This document shows positions 48,175-54,317 of a stretch of DNA of 54,317 nt, piece after piece. Source of the DNA: a virus; the IMG/VR virus record IMGVR_UViG_3300043570_002242, positions 1 through 54,317 of that record. One strand, given 5' to 3'. The translations under genes and the position numbers were made by a program. The notes under the pieces are model-generated. The model saw only the letters and a list, made by a program, of their open reading frames with translations, did not search any database and had not been told where the DNA came from. The number at the start of each line of letters is the position of its first letter. The stretch's first letter is position 1.

Positions 48175-48201
48175 TTGCACTGGCCTTGCTCGGGCTAAAA
48201 G

Positions 48202-48207
48202 TAGAAT
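48202..48207 (+). promoter_or_regulatory. -10-like hexamer for a leaderless gene
   Basis: TAGAAT ends 7 bases before the ATG at 48215, which has no Shine-Dalgarno (the preceding bases are ATCTCTC). A -35 at normal spacing is not evident. Transcription starting at or beside the ATG would give a leaderless message, the same geometry as at 50061. Confidence 0.35.
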
Positions 48208-48214
48208 ATCTCTC

Positions 48215-49336
48215 ATGGAAAATACATCCGAAGACGGTGCGGCAAGACGCAAGCCATGGCCTAGCCAAAAGGGTATTAGAGAAGTTGCTGGTTCTAAACC
48301 ATCAAAAAGAAGATATCTATCCGACAGGGTTTCCGGGTTAAATAAGCTCGAAAAGCCACAAAGGACAGAAATTAAAGCTCTATCTGAAAAGATGGAAGAC
48401 GCATACGTCAGGAACATAGAAGAAGAAATTCCTGATGAGCCTTTTAAACCATCACAAGCAAACATTCAAAGCATTGTTGATATGGCCACCCCAGAGTCAG
48501 AAGAGCAATATTTTGAAATCTGGAAAAAAACAAACAGGCTTGACTCAATCAGTGAAAAGTCTGAAAAAAAGTTTAAGACCGAGTTTGACAAATGGATTGC
48601 TCTTCCCGAAAACAGTATTGACTTTTCTGAAAAAACTGTCTCCAGAATAAAAGACATAGTTAAATCAGCAATTGAAGAGTCTCCTAAATTTGAATGGGCC
48701 GTCAAGACGTTTGGTTTACCAATCATCGTTGCAAAGACTGATAGTGCCGAAAGAGCAATCATGTCAAAGATGAACGTTGAAGAGGGTGACCAGCCAGAGA
48801 GTATTGGAGTTGTTTCTGATGCGTTCTTGACCAGTATGTCGTTTATGCCGTCTGTAATTAATTCAATATATGCAAACGGTGATACTCCTGACGCTACAGC
48901 AATGAAGAGCCGTAGCGCCCTTCCGAAGATGGGTGACCCAGTAATGGATGCTTCCATCAATGGTCAAATACGACATGAATGGTCTCACCATTTTATTGTT
49001 GATGCTCTTAATGATTCCGAAAGAGTTAAGAGAAAGAATAACTTAAAGGACAAGAAAAACGCTGCGCTGTTTAAAGTTGCAGAAAAATACATGTCCGATT
49101 CAACAATGATGGCAAATCTCGATAAAGAATTTTCCGAAACCCCAAACACCCCAAGAACAATTACAAGATATGCACATTCAAGCATGTTTGAGATGTTTGC
49201 AGAGGGTATGTCTGCTTATCTTCACCCAGATACGGCATTTGAAAGATTTGTAATGAATGCCGAACTTCGCAAAGACATAGAAACCGCACTAGGCGGTTCC
49301 CCGGGTAATAAGCCATGGGAAGAAAAGGCTGAGTGA
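48215..49336 (+). CDS. Zincin-like metallopeptidase
   Basis: The 373-residue protein has HEWSH at 254-258 followed by another His259, and about 70 residues later SMFEMFAEGMSAYLHPD, which can supply the third zinc ligand and closing helix. The fold is like toxin- and MuF-associated peptidases of phages. The N-terminal 240 residues are helical and charged and may bind a substrate or inhibit the enzyme until activation. No signal peptide is visible, so it works in the cytoplasm or virion. Although a peptidase of the same class is embedded in each giant protein, this one stands alone. The target is unknown. Confidence 0.75.
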   Translation: MENTSEDGAARRKPWPSQKGIREVAGSKPSKRRYLSDRVSGLNKLEKPQRTEIKALSEKMEDAYVRNIEEEIPDEPFKPSQANIQSIVDMATPESEEQYFEIWKKTNRLDSISEKSEKKFKTEFDKWIALPENSIDFSEKTVSRIKDIVKSAIEESPKFEWAVKTFGLPIIVAKTDSAERAIMSKMNVEEGDQPESIGVVSDAFLTSMSFMPSVINSIYANGDTPDATAMKSRSALPKMGDPVMDASINGQIRHEWSHHFIVDALNDSERVKRKNNLKDKKNAALFKVAEKYMSDSTMMANLDKEFSETPNTPRTITRYAHSSMFEMFAEGMSAYLHPDTAFERFVMNAELRKDIETALGGSPGNKPWEEKAE

Positions 49337-49345
49337 GTGTCAATC

Positions 49346-49516
49346 ATGGCTGGTTATGAAGACGAAGAAGACGAGCTCTTTGAAAAATACCAAAGATACG
49401 TAATATCTAATCCTGGCATACCGGAAGACTATGACACATGGGCTCAGAACCAGTCAGCAGGACAAAGAAGAAAAAAGAAACAGCGCCCTAAGAAGTTTAC
49501 GGACTATGGTGATTAA
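49346..49516 (+). CDS. Small 56-residue charged protein
   Basis: An ATG at 49346 opens a 56-codon frame ending in TAA at 49514-49516. The product is acidic at the N-terminus (YEDEEDELFEKYQRYV) and basic at the C-terminus (RRKKKQRPKKFTDYG). It lies tightly between the metallopeptidase and the next gene, which overlaps its end. The alternating charge and position support a real small gene; the function is unknown. Confidence 0.6.
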   Translation: MAGYEDEEDELFEKYQRYVISNPGIPEDYDTWAQNQSAGQRRKKKQRPKKFTDYGD

Positions 49517-49751
49517 TGTGACTCTTCCATTCGACAACAAAAACCCAGACAAGGCCCTAGCTTCAATGAAGATTGGGACACACGGCTTTTTTTCTCAAAA
49601 CAACGACCTAATGGATATGGTGGTTGTTGCAGAAAACAACGACAAGACCACCAAAGACCATCAGTCTATTGCAGAAGAGTCGTTAAAAATAAACCCCGAT
49701 GATTACGCAGAAGATGAGTCGCCTGACTCTACTTCTTCAGAACAGCCTTAA
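49506..49751 (+). CDS. Unknown 81-residue acidic protein
   Basis: The frame is open from 49431, but the earlier part reads through the small upstream gene. The likely starts are ATG 49506 or GTG 49518, of which the first overlaps the previous stop by 11 bases. The product starts with VTLPFDNKNPDKALASMKIG and ends in a Ser/Glu/Asp-rich tail. It has no recognisable domain. Its 3' end overlaps that of the convergent small gene by 23 bases. Confidence 0.5.
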   Translation: MVINVTLPFDNKNPDKALASMKIGTHGFFSQNNDLMDMVVVAENNDKTTKDHQSIAEESLKINPDDYAEDESPDSTSSEQP

Positions 49752-49932
49752 GCTCTTCTTCAAAAATCTTTGCGTATTCGTCAGCATGGCGATGCTGTAG
49801 AACAAAGGAAGCTCTGCGTCTTGCCTCTTGGCGTTTGCCGGTTAGTTCTTTTCTGCTTTGCTTTTCTTCTTCAGAAAGTCGTGGTCTTCCACGAACAAGT
49901 CCTCGTTTTTTTAGAGTGTCGTACTCTGACAT
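49729..49932 (-). CDS. Small basic protein with AT-hook-like motif
   Basis: The 67-residue product contains RGRPRLS (residues 14-20), an AT-hook-like core, followed by a long basic helix (EEEKQSRKELTGKRQEARRR) and an acidic end. The ATG at 49932 has GAGAGG upstream on the minus strand, which supports it against the overlapping frames. It may bind AT-rich DNA. It is alone on the minus strand here, convergent with the gene at 49506 and divergent from that at 50061. Confidence 0.65.
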   Translation of the reverse strand: MSEYDTLKKRGLVRGRPRLSEEEKQSRKELTGKRQEARRRASFVLQHRHADEYAKIFEEELKAVLKK

Positions 49933-50025
49933 TTAAAACCTCTCTTTTTTAGGTTGACGTAAAGATATACGCCATCTATTGACAACACAACCCCAAACTC
50001 AAATATCTGCATCTTTATCTGGGGC

Positions 50026-50053
50026 TTGCAATAACTGGTTTTATTGATAAGAT
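50026..50053 (+). promoter_or_regulatory. Candidate promoter for a leaderless gene
   Basis: TTGCAA at 50026-50031 and TAAGAT at 50048-50053 are spaced by 16 bases. The ATG at 50061 follows 7 bases after the -10 hexamer and has no Shine-Dalgarno. The intergenic region also holds a TTGACA at 49979-49984 with a poor -10 partner. A leaderless transcript is the simplest reading. Confidence 0.45.
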
Positions 50054-50060
50054 ACCAGCC

Positions 50061-50276
50061 ATGGAAGAACTAGACCGTTTCTTATCGGAACTATCAGAAC
50101 TCTACTCTTATGACAATTTCTTTAGGGTTTCAGCAGAGAGCGTCATAGACCGCCTCCTTGAAGTCAGAAACTCGCTAGAGCAAACAAAGCCTAGGGAGAT
50201 AGTCATTGACGGGGATGAATTGTCTAAATATTTTCGCGGAAGCAAGCGTTCTGAGGAACTTGGCCTAGATGACTAG
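50061..50276 (+). CDS. Unknown 71-residue protein
   Basis: A small acidic helical protein (MEELDRFLSELSELYS, then VIDRLLEVRNSLEQ) with no known motif. It begins without a ribosome site, just after promoter-like hexamers, and overlaps the next gene by 8 bases. It may be a partner or regulator of the nuclease encoded behind it; this is inference from coupling. Confidence 0.6.
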   Translation: MEELDRFLSELSELYSYDNFFRVSAESVIDRLLEVRNSLEQTKPREIVIDGDELSKYFRGSKRSEELGLDD

Positions 50277-50733
50277 GAAAGAATACGACCTCCCTCAAAG
50301 AACATTTGATTTCAAAAAAGATTTGTCATTTGGACACCAAGGCGAAGACCTTATAACTGGGTTTCTTGACTCGCTATCGGCGGGCAGCTTTGAGGTAAAG
50401 ACCGATAGGTACAGAAACGGCCGAATGGTTGTGGAAACCAACCAAAACCCTAAAGCGATAAAAGACGACAATGGTGAACCAATTTGGGTTCCAAGCGGGA
50501 TAAACGTAACCACAGCAAAGTGGTGGGTTTACGTGTTTGCTCTAGACGGTTCTTTTGTAATGGTTGATACAGGCCGACTCAAAAGGTATCTTCGTATCAA
50601 CAAGCACAAGTTCAATGAGTCAACTAAAAAAGCACTTGGCGGGGCAGATAACCCGGCTAGGGGGTTTTTACTGATGGCCAACGATGTGCAAGACTTATTA
50701 ATCAATACCGAATATGATGTGGAAACAGAATAA
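50269..50733 (+). CDS. PD-(D/E)XK nuclease-like protein
   Basis: The 154-residue protein has FGHQGEDLITGFLDSL (Glu26), then the core SFEVKTDRYRNGRMVVET with Glu42-x-Lys44 and Asp46. Further on are KWWVYVFALDGSFVMVDTGR strands and a helical end. This fits small restriction-endonuclease-like or Holliday-junction resolvase-like nucleases of phages. It would cut branched or specific DNA in the cytoplasm. It overlaps the gene before it, and its TAATG couples it to the next. The residues are seen; the exact substrate is not known. Confidence 0.7.
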   Translation: MTRKEYDLPQRTFDFKKDLSFGHQGEDLITGFLDSLSAGSFEVKTDRYRNGRMVVETNQNPKAIKDDNGEPIWVPSGINVTTAKWWVYVFALDGSFVMVDTGRLKRYLRINKHKFNESTKKALGGADNPARGFLLMANDVQDLLINTEYDVETE

Positions 50734-51071
50734 TGGAAATGCCAGACCTTCCTCCTGAACAAAAAAGACAAGAAGAACGCAGGGCTCTAAAGTTTTGGAT
50801 TGAGCAATGTCACACCCTCGAAGACAAGCTTTCATCTTCCAAATCAGAAGTCATGCAGTTGAAAAGTATTCTCAAGATTTGGATGCCAGAAGTTATGTCG
50901 GCTAGGTCGGAAGACTATTTTGCGGCCGGGTGGCTTGCGGAACTAGATGTAAAGCTTCCAGAGATGGATGCAGACATACGCAAAGCCGCAGAACTCCTGG
51001 GAGAGATACCTACCTACTGGGATGGCAATAGCGACCCGGAAACAAACGCAACATGGCGAATATACCCATAA
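50733..51071 (+). CDS. Unknown 112-residue helical protein
   Basis: The product has an N-terminal coiled-coil-like helix (QEERRALKFWIEQCHTLEDK and on to LSSSKSEVMQLKSIL) and a Trp-rich second half (FAAGWLAELDVKLPEMDADI). There is no catalytic motif. It starts inside the previous stop and ends 8 bases before the first tRNA gene. The function is unknown. Confidence 0.6.
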   Translation: MEMPDLPPEQKRQEERRALKFWIEQCHTLEDKLSSSKSEVMQLKSILKIWMPEVMSARSEDYFAAGWLAELDVKLPEMDADIRKAAELLGEIPTYWDGNSDPETNATWRIYP

Positions 51072-51079
51072 TCATTCGA

Positions 51080-51152
51080 GCCCTCGTAGCTCAGTGGTTA
51101 GAGCAGCACTCTTATAAAGTGTTGGTGGTGGGTTCAATTCCCATCGGGGGCA
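51080..51152 (+). tRNA. tRNA-Ile (anticodon UAU)
   Basis: The 73-base cloverleaf is complete: acceptor GCCCTCG with CGGGGGC (two G-U or equivalent pairs allowed), D stem GCTC/GAGC, anticodon stem GCACT/AGTGT around loop CTTATAA, and T stem GTGGG/CCCAT around TTCAATT, with discriminator A. The anticodon is TAT, reading the rare codon AUA. No CCA is encoded. A second tRNA that may also read AUA lies at 52273. Confidence 0.92.
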
Positions 51153-51170
51153 CTGTGAAAGGAAATAGCA

Positions 51171-51395
51171 ATGGGTAAAACACCAGCACAAAAACGAGTA
51201 CAAGCATCACGCGGAGTGAAGCCCAAAAAAAGACGTAAGAAACCAGCAGACCCTCGCACTTCAGAAATTGTTCCTAGAGCCGGTCAGGTAAAAATTACAA
51301 GAGCTGACGGAACGGTCGAGTTTCAGGCTTCAAAAAAACCCACAAAACTAAACAAAACACCATATGCTCCAGTGCGTCCTAAAAAAGCGTTCTGA
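51171..51395 (+). CDS. Small very basic protein
   Basis: The 74-residue product is Lys/Arg/Pro-rich (ASRGVKPKKRRKKPADPRTS) with one short strand-like region (GQVKITRADGTVEFQ) resembling a small beta-hairpin. The ATG is preceded by AAAGGA. It lies between a tRNA and the endonuclease VII-like gene. It probably binds nucleic acid, but no family fits. Confidence 0.6.
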   Translation: MGKTPAQKRVQASRGVKPKKRRKKPADPRTSEIVPRAGQVKITRADGTVEFQASKKPTKLNKTPYAPVRPKKAF

Positions 51396-51424
51396 GACTC
51401 GCACCAAATAGACAAGAGAAAACA

Positions 51425-52267
51425 ATGGCAATAAGAACAGTAAACCACATCCCTTTTCATAAGCGTCCAAAGCCTGCATATCTTGTATGGATAAGAGACG
51501 ACAGCCGTACTGGTGAAGAAGTAAAGACGCTAGAGAACTACGACGGATACAGGCATCTACATACATGGCAGAACGGCATGTGTGCAATGTGTGGAAGAGA
51601 CGGTGACAGACTGGTTCTAGACCATTGCCATGAGACGGGTCTTGCTCGTGGCTTTCTTTGCTCCCCATGCAACATTAAAGAGTCAAAAAGCTTTGATGTG
51701 ATTGAGTGGGATATTTATAGGAAGTTTCCCCCGGCAGTAGTACTAGGGCTAAAGTTCTATTACAACGACTTTGGTCAAGCGCCCTACCCCGTTCAGCATA
51801 CGTTCTCCAAAGAACAGGTTGATGCCGGCATTGAAGAGTGGGAGAACTCCACTTGCTACGAACTTGTGAAACTATTCTGCAACTACAGGGCGAATTTGGA
51901 TTGGGTAAATCTATCCGACATGCGTTTGCTAGTTCGTAAATCTTTGGCCCATGTACGGGATGTCTCTGGAGTAGAAGTTCTGTCAGAGAATGAAAAAGCA
52001 CATGGAGACGCAGTGTTGACAATGGAAAAAATCCTCAACCCAAAGAAAGTTGAAGAGATAGAAGAAGTTGTGGATAAATCTATTTCAACCGAAGAGAGTT
52101 CAGCAAGAAATGATAGGTACTTCTCAATCGACGAAGAAGATAGAGACATGGTCGATACTCTTGCGCTAGCCATATCCAATGCTGTTGGTAAACCAATCAA
52201 CTCACAAGATGTACTAGAAGCTTTGGCCCAGTCAGGAATATCTATCTATCCAGTATCGGATAAATAG
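51425..52267 (+). CDS. Endonuclease VII-like (HNH) protein with C-terminal extension
   Basis: Residues 50-90 carry the endonuclease VII core: MCAMCGRDGD (Cys53, Cys56), LVLDHCHETG (Asp66, His67, His69) and RGFLCSPCN (Cys79, Cys82, Asn83). The four cysteines bind zinc and the His/Asn residues the catalytic metal. T4 endonuclease VII resolves Holliday junctions and branched DNA before packaging. Here the core is followed by about 190 extra residues, mostly helical and acidic, without a known fold. The gene lies exactly between two tRNA genes; HNH genes are often mobile, which may explain that. Confidence 0.85.
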   Translation: MAIRTVNHIPFHKRPKPAYLVWIRDDSRTGEEVKTLENYDGYRHLHTWQNGMCAMCGRDGDRLVLDHCHETGLARGFLCSPCNIKESKSFDVIEWDIYRKFPPAVVLGLKFYYNDFGQAPYPVQHTFSKEQVDAGIEEWENSTCYELVKLFCNYRANLDWVNLSDMRLLVRKSLAHVRDVSGVEVLSENEKAHGDAVLTMEKILNPKKVEEIEEVVDKSISTEESSARNDRYFSIDEEDRDMVDTLALAISNAVGKPINSQDVLEALAQSGISIYPVSDK

Positions 52268-52272
52268 CAATC

Positions 52273-52346
52273 GGGCCCTTAGCTCAGTTGGTTAGAGCGC
52301 CGGACTCATAATCCGTTGGTCGTGGGTTCAAGTCCCACAGGGCCCA
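52273..52346 (+). tRNA. tRNA with CAU anticodon, probably Ile (lysidine) rather than Met
   Basis: The 74-base cloverleaf has acceptor GGGCCCT/AGGGCCC, D stem GCTC/GAGC, anticodon loop CTCATAA and T stem GTGGG/CCCAC. Position 27-43 is C-U unpaired. The start GGGCCCTTAGCTCAG, the terminal T-A acceptor pair and the TTGGTCG variable region closely resemble bacterial tRNA-Ile(CAU), whose C34 is changed to lysidine by TilS and then reads AUA. An elongator tRNA-Met is the alternative. No CCA is encoded. Confidence 0.85.
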
Positions 52347-52374
52347 CAGATAAATTTAAATAAGAAAGAAGACA

Positions 52375-52653
52375 ATGTCTAATCAGTCGTCAATGACTCA
52401 AGGTGCAAATAGGTTATCTATTGACACCGTTCTCAAGATGTTTGCCGAGAAAGAACTAGCCGCAGGCGATATCGGAGAGGTTTGTGGGTTTTCCCGCAAG
52501 ACCTACTATCGATTCAAGCAAAACGGGGTCTCTTTGGAGTGGGCTGAGAAAATCGCCCACTGCCTCGGACTGCACCCCACGGAGATTTGGGGAACAGCGT
52601 ACCTAATGTCCTGTGCTGCCGAAGAAGCCGAAAATGGGCACTCATTCGTTTAA
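52375..52653 (+). CDS. Cro/CI-type helix-turn-helix protein
   Basis: The 92-residue product has one helix-turn-helix at about residues 30-60 (GEVCGFSRKTYYRFKQNG, then VSLEWAEKIAHCLGLHPTEI). This is the XRE/Cro-like pattern including the LGLHPTEIWG-type close. It likely represses or activates phage promoters. It starts 28 bases after the tRNA with AAGAAG as ribosome site. A GATAAATTTA sequence lies in its leader and related sites recur downstream, possible operators. Confidence 0.75.
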   Translation: MSNQSSMTQGANRLSIDTVLKMFAEKELAAGDIGEVCGFSRKTYYRFKQNGVSLEWAEKIAHCLGLHPTEIWGTAYLMSCAAEEAENGHSFV

Positions 52654-52847
52654 ACATTTAGAGGCCGTCTACGGCCCGCACAACGCCGCTGAGGGCACCC
52701 CGCACCCGCCCGGCCGCAACTATCCGGCATCGTTAAGTTGTATTAAACAATCCAGCGCGCAGCGCTCCGCGAAATTTTTTAAAAACAGCACAATATGCCC
52801 ACAAGTCCGATAAATTTATCCGAAAGAGACGACAGGAGCTAATTTTT
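52654..52847 (+). promoter_or_regulatory. Intergenic region with hairpin, GC-rich block and palindrome
   Basis: This 194-base gap includes a dyad GGCCGT-CT-ACGGCC (52663-52676), a markedly GC-rich block to about 52780 unlike the rest of the window, an AT-rich run, and the perfect 12-base palindrome GATAAATTTATC (52809-52820). It then has GACAGGAG as ribosome site for the LexA-like gene. No gene is supported in it. It may contain the terminator of the Cro-like gene and the promoter-operator of the next. Confidence 0.5.
52809..52820. promoter_or_regulatory. Palindromic candidate operator GATAAATTTATC
   Basis: The 12-base sequence is its own reverse complement and lies 27 bases before the start of the LexA-like gene. 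Related sequences are GGATAAATCTATCC at 53159-53172 (arms GGATA/TATCC) and GGATAAATCTAG at 53483-53494. Their clustering around two DNA-binding regulator genes suggests an operator family. Confidence 0.5.
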
Positions 52848-53144
52848 ATGGCTAACCCCAATCCATACCAAGCATCAAACGACGGAGTCACCATGCGCCA
52901 CCGCGAAATGGGAGTACGACTACTCAGATTCGTCTATGAATACCGTGAAGAGAACGGATTCCCCCCATCAGTACGAGAAATATGTGCCAAATTGGGCTAC
53001 AACTCGTCAAGCTCCGGCAAAACGCTTCTAGAAATAACAGAAAAGCGTGGCTGGCTGCAGGTCAACACGAAAATCCCACGAGGAATCAAGATTCTGGAAG
53101 AAGGAATGACCGTGTTGCAGGAAGAAATTCCAGAAAGTAAATAA
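52848..53144 (+). CDS. LexA-like winged-helix DNA-binding protein (N-terminal domain only)
   Basis: The 98-residue product matches the LexA N-terminal winged helix: LLRFVYEYREENGFPPSVRE, ICAKLGYNSSSSGKTLLEIT, KRGWL and a wing ending PRGIKIL. The C-terminal peptidase (self-cleavage) domain of LexA is absent, so it is a DNA-binding module that cannot respond to RecA in the usual way. It may regulate phage genes or interfere with host SOS sites. GACAGGAG precedes the ATG. Candidate operators flank it on both sides. Confidence 0.82.
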   Translation: MANPNPYQASNDGVTMRHREMGVRLLRFVYEYREENGFPPSVREICAKLGYNSSSSGKTLLEITEKRGWLQVNTKIPRGIKILEEGMTVLQEEIPESK

Positions 53145-53158
53145 AAAACGCCCCCTTT

Positions 53159-53172
53159 GGATAAATCTATCC
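53159..53172. promoter_or_regulatory. Candidate operator GGATAAATCTATCC
   Basis: The arms GGATA and TATCC are exact inverted repeats around AATC. The site lies between the LexA-like gene and the gene at 53232, 60 bases before that start. It shares the GATAAAT core with the sites at 52809 and 53483. Confidence 0.45.
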
Positions 53173-53231
53173 GGAAGAGCTGAGTACTTCAGTTGTATTT
53201 CTAGGGGGGTACTGACACTAAGGTAAATATC

Positions 53232-53438
53232 ATGACCCTACGAGACCAAAAAGAGTACATGCTTCAAACCGTAGAACGCTTTAGAGGCTATGACCACCCT
53301 AAAGCACGTGCCTATGTCGAGTACTACGACCAAAACGGCCACTTCCCGTCCGGCATCTGGGATGATGTGCAAACACTGGACGTGCAGTTCGCCTTGCAGA
53401 TTGCAACAGGTAAACGACCTGAGGATTTAGAAGCATAA
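53232..53438 (+). CDS. Unknown 68-residue protein
   Basis: The ATG follows AAGGTA with 7 bases of spacing. The product has one or two helices (DQKEYMLQTVERFRGYDHPK, then DVQTLDVQFALQIATG), with a central YYDQNGHFPSGIWDD. It is acidic and has no known fold. It is the last supportable gene before the noncoding end of the window and may be under the GATAAAT operators. Confidence 0.6.
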   Translation: MTLRDQKEYMLQTVERFRGYDHPKARAYVEYYDQNGHFPSGIWDDVQTLDVQFALQIATGKRPEDLEA

Positions 53439-53607
53439 CCCCCTCGCATTTAGAAGAACAATCTCTTCTCTCTGGGGAGTTTGGATAAATCTAGTGGAGA
53501 TTTGGTGAGCTTCAAAAATTTCAAATTGAATCCCCCCCCGAATTGGGGTCGGCGTCGTGAAGGAATCGGGGCTACATACCCCCCATTCTGAGGGGCACGA
53601 CACACCA
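53439..53607. other. Noncoding segment with G/C-run dyads
   Basis: No gene is supported. The segment has a GATAAAT half-site (53483-53494) and, at about 53532-53594, three alternating C- and G-runs (C8, G4, G4, C6, G4) that could form nested CCCC/GGGG hairpins. This structure precedes the CA-rich repeat tract and may mark a boundary such as an origin, terminator or packaging signal. Confidence 0.5.
53483..53494. promoter_or_regulatory. Candidate operator half-site GGATAAATCTAG
   Basis: It shares ten bases, GGATAAATCT, with the site at 53159 but lacks the second arm. It lies downstream of the last gene, in noncoding DNA. Confidence 0.35.
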
Positions 53608-54317
53608 TTGTGTACGACAAGCACAACACATTGTGTATGAACAACACAACACAGCACACACTATCACACGCACACATCACGCACGCAATCGCAATGACAT
53701 CACACATACATCACACGCAATGTCACACGCAATCACATACACGCAACAACATCACACATCACGCACACGCATCACATCACACACGCAATCGTTATCGCAT
53801 TGACACACACATCACATACGCAATGTCGTATCGCACATCACATCACACATACGCAATCGCAATGTCAATCGTTATCGCACACGCAATCGTTATCGCACAC
53901 GCAATCGTTATCGCACACGCAATCGTTATCGCAATCGCAATCGTCATCACGCACAATGTCAATCGTTAGCGCATACACATCATCACATTCATTAGTACAC
54001 ATCACATCATTCATTGACATCACATCATCACATACGCAATCGCATACACATCACATCATCATCACACATACATAGATGACATCACATCATTGACATCATC
54101 ACATAGATGACACATCACATCACATCATCATTGACTCATCACGCACGCACACGCACACACGCACACCACGCACGCACCACACACGCATAGGTACATCACA
54201 CGCACACCACATCACGCATTGACATAAGCACATAGGTAATCGCTTAGTGCTACGGGTGCTATGGGTAACTCGCACATACACGCCTACATACACACATAGG
54301 TACATAGGTACACGCAC
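53608..54317. repeat. CA-rich low-complexity tract with 18-bp tandem repeats
   Basis: From about 53608 to the end of the window the plus strand is made almost only of CAC, ATC, ACG and CAAT units, with few G except in CG. Three exact tandem copies of an 18-base unit CAATCGTTATCGCACACG run 53866-53919, with a partial fourth to 53933. The same core CAATCGTTATCGCA occurs at 53786-53799, with variants elsewhere. Open frames here (for example to 53969) encode only His/Thr/Ile-type low-complexity peptide and are not genes. The role is unknown: origin, terminus, packaging, or a slippage-expanded spacer. Confidence 0.8.

Noticed and set aside
52375-53438. Temperate lysogeny module
   Set aside because: There are Cro-like and LexA-like regulators, but no integrase, excisionase or attachment site can be seen.
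53866-53933. CRISPR array
   Set aside because: The 18-base units follow each other directly without unique spacers and are part of a wider low-complexity tract; no cas genes are present apart from a Cas4-like recombination nuclease.
53610-53969. 119-residue frame in the CA-rich tract
   Set aside because: It encodes only His/Thr/Ile low-complexity sequence created by the repeats, has no ribosome site and overlaps equal frames in other phases.
54120-54317. Minus-strand frame at the end of the window
   Set aside because: It is a Val/Cys/Arg low-complexity product of the CA-rich repeat read on the other strand.

Overview
The window is a piece of a tailed-phage genome (siphovirus-like head genes: HK97-type large terminase, portal, prohead protease, major capsid protein). 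The host is most likely an actinobacterium: there is a WhiB-family Fe-S regulator at 45035-45394, a protein family known from Actinobacteria and their phages, and several genes have a -10-like hexamer ending 6-7 nt before the start codon and no Shine-Dalgarno, as expected of the leaderless mRNAs common in that phylum. Base composition is moderate and AUA isoleucine codons are frequent, so a high-GC Streptomyces-like host is less likely than a mid-GC (for example aquatic) actinobacterium. No integrase, tape-measure or tail-assembly genes are visible. The window opens inside a gene and ends inside a low-complexity tract, so it is not a complete genome.

Layout. 1-1612 (+): end of a structural-type gene, a strong UUCG-loop terminator and two unrecognised genes. 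1600-5760 (-): an overlapping operon transcribed as TerL, an unknown, a Rad52-like annealing protein, a Cas4/RecB-like nuclease with a four-cysteine Fe-S signature, an unknown and an HNH protein. 5819-38579 (+): the head module, with a small membrane protein, portal, a giant 4172-residue protein starting with the prohead protease, an acidic scaffold-like protein, a second giant protein of 2917 residues, seven further genes and the major capsid protein, closed by a 15-bp-stem terminator. 38656-41145 (+): Asp/Asn beta-hydroxylase-like protein, Cys-rich proteins and an SNase. 41138-44176 (-): class II ribonucleotide reductase and two unknowns. 44192-53438 (mostly +): histone-like protein, WhiB, primase-helicase, candidate small terminase, ribbon-helix-helix protein, metallopeptidase, PD-(D/E)XK nuclease, endonuclease VII-like protein flanked by two tRNA genes, and two DNA-binding regulators. 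53439-54317: noncoding, with G/C-run hairpins followed by a long CA-rich repeat tract.

The main discovery candidate is the pair of giant proteins. They carry 23 exact copies of R-(L/F/M)-S-S-G and at least four near copies (RLASG, RLSAG, EFSSG, RFYSG). These lie in linkers between recognisable domains and are encoded by many different synonymous codons, so they are conserved as protein, not as a DNA repeat. The first giant protein begins with an HK97-type prohead protease (His66, Ser130). I infer that the motif is the cleavage site of that protease, that both proteins are polyproteins cut during head maturation (the first in cis or trans, the second in trans), and that about 27 products are packaged and probably delivered with the DNA. 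Recognisable products are an SF1 helicase, an ArdC-type antirestriction protein with a zinc metallopeptidase, two WYL-like domains, two ParB-like domains, a DnaQ-type exonuclease, a RelA/SpoT-like domain, an HEIAH metallopeptidase-like region and an ADP-ribosyltransferase-like region. Giant multidomain 'polyvalent proteins' of phages and conjugative elements are an established concept (Aravind and colleagues); a uniform processing motif punctuating two of them next to the protease is what looks new here. It is an inference from sequence and has not been tested.
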